64,000 nt of DNA, taken from Caenorhabditis remanei. Taxonomy: Eukaryota > Nematoda > Chromadorea > Rhabditida > Rhabditidae. Both the position numbers and the translations under genes were made by a program. Shown one piece after another: positions 57,565 through 64,000 of this stretch. The notes under the pieces were generated by a model that saw only the letters and a list, made by a program, of their open reading frames with translations, searched no databases and was not told where the DNA came from. The stretch lies in NCBI RefSeq assembly GCF_010183535.1, contig NC_071329.1, positions 4,774,001 through 4,838,000 of the forward strand, written 5' to 3'. The stretch's first letter is position 1, and each line of letters opens with the position of its first letter.

Positions 57565-58961
57565 TTTTGAAATCTTACTGTAGCTAGCAGTAGAGAAAGG
57601 AAAAATAGTGAAATGAAATCACTCGAGAGGTATTTTATTAGTTGGGTAGTTTTATAGGTGTCGTTTCGTGTCAATAAGTACGAGGGTAATAAATGAGTCA
57701 AAGGGAGTAGTAGAAGAATCAAGGAAACAAGTGAAGTACTCTTTGGTGGAAAATAGCGGTTGTCATTGGAAAGCTCAAAATGTTGACCTCATTTTTCTCA
57801 AATACTAGCTTTCGAAGGCAGAAAACGACTATTTATCTGAAATGCGCATGTTCTCTGCTTTCCAGTGCACGGTCTCCCACGACTCCGAGACATTTCGCAA
57901 CTCACGTAGATTTTGCAACTGCGACGTTTCGCAACTATACCGCTTTTGCATATTTGGGTCAGTTGAACATTTTGAGTGAACCGAAGGGTCTGGGAACATA
58001 TTTGAAAACAATTAAATAGAAGAAAAAGTTGTCTGATCCGTTTTCTGGCAAAACTGGGTTGATATATTGTTAGTTCTATGGTTGCGAAACGACGCAGTTG
58101 CGAAATGTCGCAGTTGCGAATTGTCGCGGAGCCTCTTCCACACTGTGAAAAAGAACTGCAAGAAACATGAAACCGATTTTTTCACGTTTTAATTCAGTTC
58201 TTTTAATTTTTGCACTGAAAATGCAGTATTTTCGGGTTTTCAGACGTCGCAATGGGTGAAAAAAAAGATACCAGAATTGTGAAAAATTACATTTTCTATC
58301 TAACGAGCCAAAAACGTGAATTTATGTAAGAAACTGACTTTTTTGATAGAGAAAAACCGATTTTCAGTAAAATAAGTATAACTTTTTTGCCAGAAAACAG
58401 TTTCGAACAAAACTTGCACATAATGTACTTGAGGATGCTCCGAACCTGTTACAATTTTTAGAAAAAGAAATATTGGCTGCATTAGCTGAAAATCATGCTT
58501 TTCTGAAAATCGGTTTTTCTGTATCAAAAAAGACAATTTCTTACCAAAATTCACTTTTTTTGGCTCATAAGATAGAGAATTTAATTTTACGCAATTCTGT
58601 CGGATGGGATATCTTTTCATCCATTGCGACGTCTGAAAACCTAAAAATTCAGCATTTTCAGTAGGAAAAATAAAAGAATTGAAGTAAAACGTGAAAAAAT
58701 CGGCTTCGCGTTTGGGAGACCGTGCAGTGTATATATAGAACACATTGTATAACTTCACTTTGAGAGACGCAGAGAAGATAGAGCTTCTGGGGTGTCTGCG
58801 ACTCCACTCTCTAGTAGCGCATACTTTTTTGTGACGCCCGTTTTTTGTCTGGTGATAAATTTTGTGTGAAATCAACTTCCTAATAAATGAAATTTCAATT
58901 TCTTCTTTATCATAAAATAATAATAATGAATAATTAAGACTTCTGAATCCTCGTTTTCATT
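57565..58961. other. Intergenic region with a large inverted repeat
   Basis: It lies between the protease start and the 3' end of the next minus-strand gene. It consists mostly of the hairpin at 57864-58727 and a piece related to the paics-1 tandem repeat (58763-58815). No gene was seen. Confidence 0.6.
57864..58727. repeat. Large imperfect hairpin with a second inverted repeat inside
   Basis: The arms at about 58185-58440 and 58470-58705 pair over some 240 bp (TTTTCAGACGTCGCAATGG against its complement). The outer edges GCACGGTCTCCCA (57870) and TGGGAGACCGTGC (58712) extend the match. The left arm is interrupted at about 57890-58140 by a second inverted repeat of TTGCGAAACG and CGTTTCGCAA motifs. 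Confidence 0.75.
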
Positions 58962-61900
58962 TCACAACTCAAATTTCTCGACTGGAACATCCGGAGCTGC
59001 TGGAAGATTCAGCGGAACACCACATTCGCCGAGATTGCTCTGAAAATAGTTAATTTCAAATCTCATAAAAACATTGTAGACCTACTTGCGAACAATCGAC
59101 AAACGGCTTCTTTTCTTCTTTCTCTTTTTCTGGATGTCTAGTTTTCTCCCAGTCTTTATACTTTCTAATTTCCTCGTTCATCTTGTTCACTTTATTCGCA
59201 AAACCCGGAAAACTCTGCAAGTCATCCAAGAAGTTCTGAATTTCCTTCCACAGATTTCCATCGTATTCATCTCTGACAAACTTTCTGACCGTATCGATTG
59301 AACTGAGAACAGAATCAGATAGATGTGACTCAGCATTTTCTGTCACATTATTGATATCCACTCGATCCAGATCTTCCACAATATTCGAAATAGCCTTGCT
59401 CAAAAGATACCAATTGTCCCTTACTGCTTCAAAGTCGTCATCATCCCTTCCTTCCCAGCCACCCGTTCAGAAATCTTGAATCTTAACAGCTAACTTTATA
59501 GCTTTCAGTCCATCAGATATCACATCCAGATCAGAAACAGTCAATGGGAATGCTCCGATTGTTGGATCATCTTCCGGTTTCCAATTCTTGATTCCTTCAA
59601 TCATTTCATGTGCCTCTTTCAACCAACCCATCCATTCTACAGCTCCGAACAGCAGGGAGTTGGGATTCACACTGGATGCTGTCCTCGATGTTTCAAAAAG
59701 CATTCTAGCCTCATCCATGGTGTAATAATTACCCGGACCACCACATTCAAAGTATGCTTTCATTTCAGGAATATTTTTTGTTAGTTTTTCCGTCAATTCT
59801 TTCGAATTCGCTTTCTGAATTGTTTCCAACCATCGCACCGCTTCCAGATAGGTCTCCTCAAATACGGAAATTTCTTCTTTTCCAGGAATGTGCTTGTTTC
59901 TGAAGTGAACTTTATACAGTATAAACATAGTTTTTATATGTGGTTCATGTTTTTTGCAATTTTTATTCTGCCGGCTTTTTCCCGTCAAAAAATTTTTTTG
60001 ATGTTGCCCTCGATTCAAAACTGTCCAAAATAAAACTGCTCTGGAATCAGACCCGCCCTTACACGTCAAAACGTCTCTTTTGGGCATACTTGCAACGGGC
60101 CGGGCCGGGCCGATTTGAGAATTTTCACCGGCCCGGCCCGGCCCGGTCGGCCCGGGTCACAGTACAAAAATTTGAAAATTTGAATTTTTTTGAAATTTTT
60201 TTGATTTTTTCGCAAAAAAGTCGAATCTTCGACTATGTTTTTACATATCGATAAAACTCAAGTGTACATAGGATTTTTGACTATTTTTGATGAAAATTTT
60301 AAAAAATTTCGAAAAATTTTGTGAAAAATTGTGCTCATTTTTTGACTCCGGGCCGACCGGGCCGGGCCGGGCTGGCAACTTTCTCTACCGGCCCGGGCCG
60401 GGCCGACGGGCCGAGCCGGGCCGGGCCGATATTTTGCAAGTATGCTTTTGGGCCTTTTTGCAAATAACTTTTTCTAGACCGAGCTTAAAGGAGGACTGAA
60501 GTCTTTTTTTTCAGATTATGATACTTCAGAAAATTCTGAACAATTTTCATCATTGGAGCATATGCTAAAAATCCCTCTAAATGCTCTAAATTCCCGTTTT
60601 CCCGGCTCAAAAGGAGCCTTGATGGAAGAGTTTTCCCAAGCGAATTTTTGCCCCCGTGTAGTCCTCTCGGACAAAATTATTTTTTCATTATTTCTCGATT
60701 CCTCGTATTCTTGATTTTTTCAACAAAATCTCGTGTTTTTTTCCAATTTATATCGTTAAAAAAAGGAAAAAAAAAGAAATTTTGTTGTAAAAAGCAACAA
60801 AACGAAAAAAACGAGAAATAAAATAAAAAATTTTGTTCGAGAGGACTACACGGTGGAAGCAACTCTTTCACGAAGGCTCCTTTTGAGCCGGGAAAACCGT
60901 AGTTTAGACCATTTAGAGCGATTTTTAGCATATGGTCCAATGATGAAAGTTGCTCAGAATTTTCTGAAGTATCAGAATCTGAAATAAAAAAATATGACAT
61001 CAGTCCTCCTTTAAGGCCTACCTCTCCAAGAGAATGGTCAATTTCACGTGGAACATTATTTTATCAAGGACTATTTCAAGTTTCAATAAAACATACCCCA
61101 AATTTTTCAAAACCTTTTCCATTTCTTCCGTGGAATATTTTGCAAGAAACATTTCCAGTCTTCTTTTTAAATATTCGAAATGGGCTTCGGGGTTTTTAGA
61201 GACCACAAGATTTTCCGTCTCGGTGTTTCTAGACAGCTCACGCCATGCGTCATGGAATTCATCCTCTGCCAATGAATAATTCTTTAAGTACACTTCGAAT
61301 GCGATTAACTCAGGGTCTGAAGTAGTTAGATCAAACGAAATGTTGTAACCCATAATGCAAGCTTTCTCGGTCTGAAACACCTCAGTGAGGTCGAATTGGT
61401 TTTGGTTAATTTCCATAAGTCTGAGAGTCTGTTCGAGTGGTTTCCATGTAGCCGATAGTCTTGGAGCTTGATATTCAATATGATTCATGAATGAGGACAA
61501 TGAGGAGATCCGTTGGAATAGTGGCTTTGAGACACCTTGATATTTCTTCCGTTTATCTTTTGAAATTCGGAAACTATTTAGCAAGGGAAGAGTATTATCT
61601 AACTTCTTTACAATTGCAATAACTTCTTTGAGCGCTTGACTATTTTGCAAGTTCAACAGTGCATCAATATCGCTTTCAGTTGCAGAGAATGCTGTTTTCA
61701 GTCTGTTCATCATTTCCTCTGTTTCTTTTGTGAAGAACGATCTGACATCTATAAGATGGGACACTATTATGTAATCATTGTTTAAATAACCAATGTTCCG
61801 AAAGCACGCTTGAAACTCGGAATAACTGATTTTCACATCACCAGCTTGTTTTACTATCTCAATAATCAACGAATCGTTATGAGATTGTTTGAAGCTATCG

Positions 61901-62448
61901 ACGAGTTGCTGAAATACTCGAATTCGATTAGCCAGGTTGATTTCTAAACGCCGGATCTCTTGAGTTTCCACTTTTACTACTTTTGACTTTTTCTCGAAAA
62001 ACTCATAGATTGAACCGAAATTTATGAACACAGATCGCCATTCTGAATGAACACTCATTCCATTTATGATATCATTCCGCATTTGATCAGTAATCTTGGG
62101 ATCTTTGAACTTATTGATTAATTTGAATAACTCCCGACCTTGTTTTAATCCATCAACCAACTTCAAGTTACCGTATTCTTCAAAAACATTATCTTCAATC
62201 TTTCCATCGAAAAGAGAGTTGGCAAACTCCATCGGTGTCATTTTCTTATTGAAAAGTTGAGCATCCAAATTATAATTGAAAGCCGACTGGTGGATCTTGG
62301 TAATTTTGACGATGGCTTCTTTCATATGGAAGTTTCCATCTGAACTATTTAGTAGTATATCTCATTTTAACGGTTGCTTTGACTTACTTTCCGCAATAAT
62401 CGTTTGAAAACTTAGTAACAAGAGTGTTACGATTGCGTAAAACCACAT
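58962..62448 (-). CDS. Nematode-specific secreted protein with in-frame TGA (WSN-like?)
   Basis: Exons (minus): 62388-62448, 61022-62339, 59086-59899 and 58962-59039. They sum to 2271 bp (757 codons), and phases agree at every junction. Residues 1-20 are a signal peptide (MWFYAIVTLLLLSFQTIIAE). A long helical, Lys/Glu-rich body follows (MKEAIVKITKIHQSA, EVIAIVKKLDNTLPLL, YSTEEMEKVLKNLGY), then WLETIQKANSKELTEKL and VEWMGWLKEAHEMIEGI. Codon 604 (59467-59469) is TGA. The same frame then runs on with protein-like sequence (GWEGRDDDDFEAVRDNWYLL) through another spliced exon to a normal stop. The product is thus either 603 aa or, with readthrough or a correct base, 756 aa. The layout recalls C. 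elegans WSN-domain proteins; that is a weak, memory-based assignment. Two MITEs sit in the intron 59900-61021. The C-terminus EKFEL resembles an ER-retention tail. Confidence 0.75.
60085..60444. mobile_element. Family B hairpin MITE with long GGCCCG arms
   Basis: Ends are CATACTTGCAACGGGCC and ATTTTGCAAGTATG. Arms are runs of CCGGCCCGGCCCG around an AT-rich middle. It lies in an intron of the secreted-protein gene, about 45 bp from the TTAA element. Confidence 0.85.
60489..61010. mobile_element. 522-bp hairpin MITE flanked by TTAA
   Basis: Terminal repeats AGGAGGACTGAAGTC and GACATCAGTCCTCCT are flanked by TTAA at 60485-60488 and 61011-61014. The two halves pair over about 200 bp (GGCTCAAAAGGAGCC and GTGTAGTCCTCTCG blocks). 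TTAA duplication is the hallmark of piggyBac-type elements; there is no transposase inside. Its right edge is 11 bp from the donor site at 61021. A decayed copy lies at 3480-3812. Confidence 0.88.
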
Positions 62449-63334
62449 CTTGAATGGGAATGTAAAGGGAATGAATTTTTTGAAGGATTTGTTCTTATCT
62501 CGATTAAAATCTTCTAGAACGAAAGGTCAAGTTCACGCACACTTGAAAAAAGAACATTTCGCGAGTTTTTGAAAGAAAGGTTTCACTTTTCACGCTTTTG
62601 AGCCTCTAGCTGTTATAGTTGAGTGAAGGATAGATAATGGGCGTGGTCTGGACTGGACTGCATTCATATTTAGTATCCAAATAGGAAAGTAATTCCCAAA
62701 ACCTGTACCATGAGTTGTAAATCACTAGTTCCTCTTTGATAACTCAGTGTCGGCATGTGCCGATTTACGTTGAGAGGTGGGAACTTGCACTGGGAATTTT
62801 TTTTTTGTATGATCACATTTGACTTCAATCATCGATGTTTGCTATCTGTCAGATTTCCCAAAATGATGACTGTTCCATTGTTCATCACAATTTCCCCAGA
62901 GAAAACTTCTCAGCTCTCAAAGATAATGAGCCCATGCCGGCAAGAAACAGACAGGAGGGCTCGTACACGTTGAGGCCCAGGCTACCTATGCAAACACGCT
63001 CTAACGAGAAACTACGTGGAAATGAAAATATATTCACGTATCCTAAAATTTTCTGTAGGAAAATAGATTCTAATGTTCACCGCCACGTATTGCGGACCAT
63101 GTATTTTTCAGAGCGCGTTTGCATAGGTAGCATGGTCCTCAACGTGCTCGTACGACACCAGATGCTCTTTTTCTCTGGGAAAAATGTATGCCTAGTCCTC
63201 GCTGTAAACGCGCTCCATTGACATTGTTATTGAGTGGCCCCTGCCTGTCACCGACCCGATCGTCTCCTTGCCACGTCACGTCTTCTATCTACCCAACCCA
63301 AAGGACTCTGCTCATTCTCCTCTCATTCACTGTC
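62449..63334. promoter_or_regulatory. Divergent intergenic region between secreted-protein and F-box genes
   Basis: An 886-bp spacer with divergent genes on both sides, so both promoters should be here. It contains a hairpin at 62960-63155. A pyrimidine-rich, GC-richer stretch precedes the F-box ATG (63230-63334). No defined element was recognised. Confidence 0.5.
62960..63155. repeat. Hairpin with CTCGTACACGTTGAGG ends
   Basis: CTCGTACACGTTGAGG pairs with CCTCAACGTGCTCGTACG. Inner CTACCTATGCAAACACGCTC pairs with GAGCGCGTTTGCATAGGTAG. The arms are about 45 bp with a 105-bp loop. Confidence 0.8.
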
Positions 63335-64000
63335 ATGTCAGCTGCCTTCCCTCTCCTCCGTCTACCAGACAACGTTCAACGAAAAGTACTCAATGGTTTC
63401 AATGCAATTCAGTTGTAAGTTTTGAAATTCTTCTTTTCCATCTGAATTGGAATGGACGCTTTCAGAATCAATTTTTCTCTCCTATCCAACAACGCCAAAC
63501 GACTCGCCAAATCTCTCAACCTCACGATTGACCAAATCGAGCTATGCCCGGATGACGATCTCATCGACATTCAAATAATTGTTGACGATGAGTACTGGGT
63601 GGGATGGATTTTCTATCCACCAGAACCAAATACATTTATTCAGCCAGTACGGGGTACTGTGCCAATCTATGTGCCCAGTTGTGTGAAAGCGTTGACGGAT
63701 TTTGAGGAAAACATGGATTTTGAGAATCCGGGACTGAGTATTTCAGAGTGGTTGAAATTAATCATTGAGGTGTTTAACCATACGCCTCATCTGGATATTT
63801 TATTGACGACACCGGACTGTCTTTTTGATATGAAATCGATTAGGGATACTGTAAAAGGATTCAACGTGGACGGGCTCACTTTTACTGAGGAATGTAGCAT
63901 GGAGTGTGCACAGCTGGCTTTAAAGAGCTTCCCAGAATATGAGGCATTGTTTATCGATTGTCCAGCCTTTAAAAATCCAGTTGAGTATCAGAATATTTTG
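63335..64000 (+). CDS. F-box protein, fbxb-like, partial at window end
   Basis: Exons: 63335-63414 and 63466 to beyond 64000; the intron is 51 bp and the phase fits. The N-terminus is an F-box (FPLLRLPDNVQRKVLNGFN, then INFSLLSNNAKRLAKSLN). A region with the spacing of the nematode FBA_2 domain follows (DDEYWVGWIFYPPE, LSISEWLKLIIEVFNHTPH, GFNVDGLTFTEECS). F-box proteins recruit substrates to SCF ubiquitin ligases through SKP1-related proteins. This family is hugely expanded and fast-evolving in Caenorhabditis, so an individual symbol cannot be assigned. The frame is open to the end of the window; the C-terminus is missing. Confidence 0.88.

Noticed and set aside
59467..59469. TGA as a selenocysteine codon
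   Set aside because: The only known Caenorhabditis selenoprotein is thioredoxin reductase, and I see no SECIS-like structure or redox context here.

Overview
The window is nuclear DNA of a Caenorhabditis nematode, probably not C. elegans itself. Genes are split by many introns, some only 46-50 bp, with TTTTCAG-type acceptors. Intergenic and intronic DNA is AT-rich and full of hairpin (MITE-like) repeats. Several reconstructed proteins match Caenorhabditis families I recognise, and lat-1, mlt-7, fkh-6, ntl-2 and paics-1 are all, as I recall, on C. elegans chromosome II. No bacterial, viral or CRISPR features are present. All exon models were built by hand from splice sites and reading phase.

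Layout. 84-6194 (+): 3' half of a latrophilin adhesion GPCR (lat-1-like), from the GAIN domain to the cytoplasmic tail. 6195-9311: a 5'-truncated LINE fragment lying between the arms of an inverted repeat. 9312-22398 (-): a secreted ShKT plus heme-peroxidase protein (mlt-7-like, nine exons, 728 aa). Its introns carry a (TCTAGGG)n array and degenerate nematode telomere repeats (TTAGGC). 26956-27319 (+): a small cysteine-rich secreted-protein gene with a one-base frameshift. 30940-41797 (-): a type II membrane coiled-coil protein resembling the GOLM1/GOLM2 Golgi family. The whole fkh-6-like forkhead gene (35385-38773, +) lies inside one of its introns. 44171-50607 (+): ntl-2/CNOT2 of the CCR4-NOT complex. 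51345-54939 (+): bifunctional purine enzyme paics-1, with three degenerate tRNA-like sequences at its 5' side. 55001-57564 (-): secreted trypsin-like protease, tail-to-tail with paics-1. 58962-62448 (-): a nematode-specific secreted protein with one in-frame TGA at codon 604 of 757. 63335-64000 (+): an F-box protein gene cut by the window end.

These genes do not form a pathway: this is ordinary mixed eukaryotic gene order. The notable features are the nested antisense gene pair, two broken but otherwise coherent coding regions, telomere-like arrays in one gene's introns, and about eight families of hairpin elements, some nested with readable target-site duplications (TA, TTAA). Exact intron phases and total lengths divisible by three support the models. 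No transcript evidence was available, so start exons, mainly the distal first exon of the peroxidase gene, remain less certain than internal exons.
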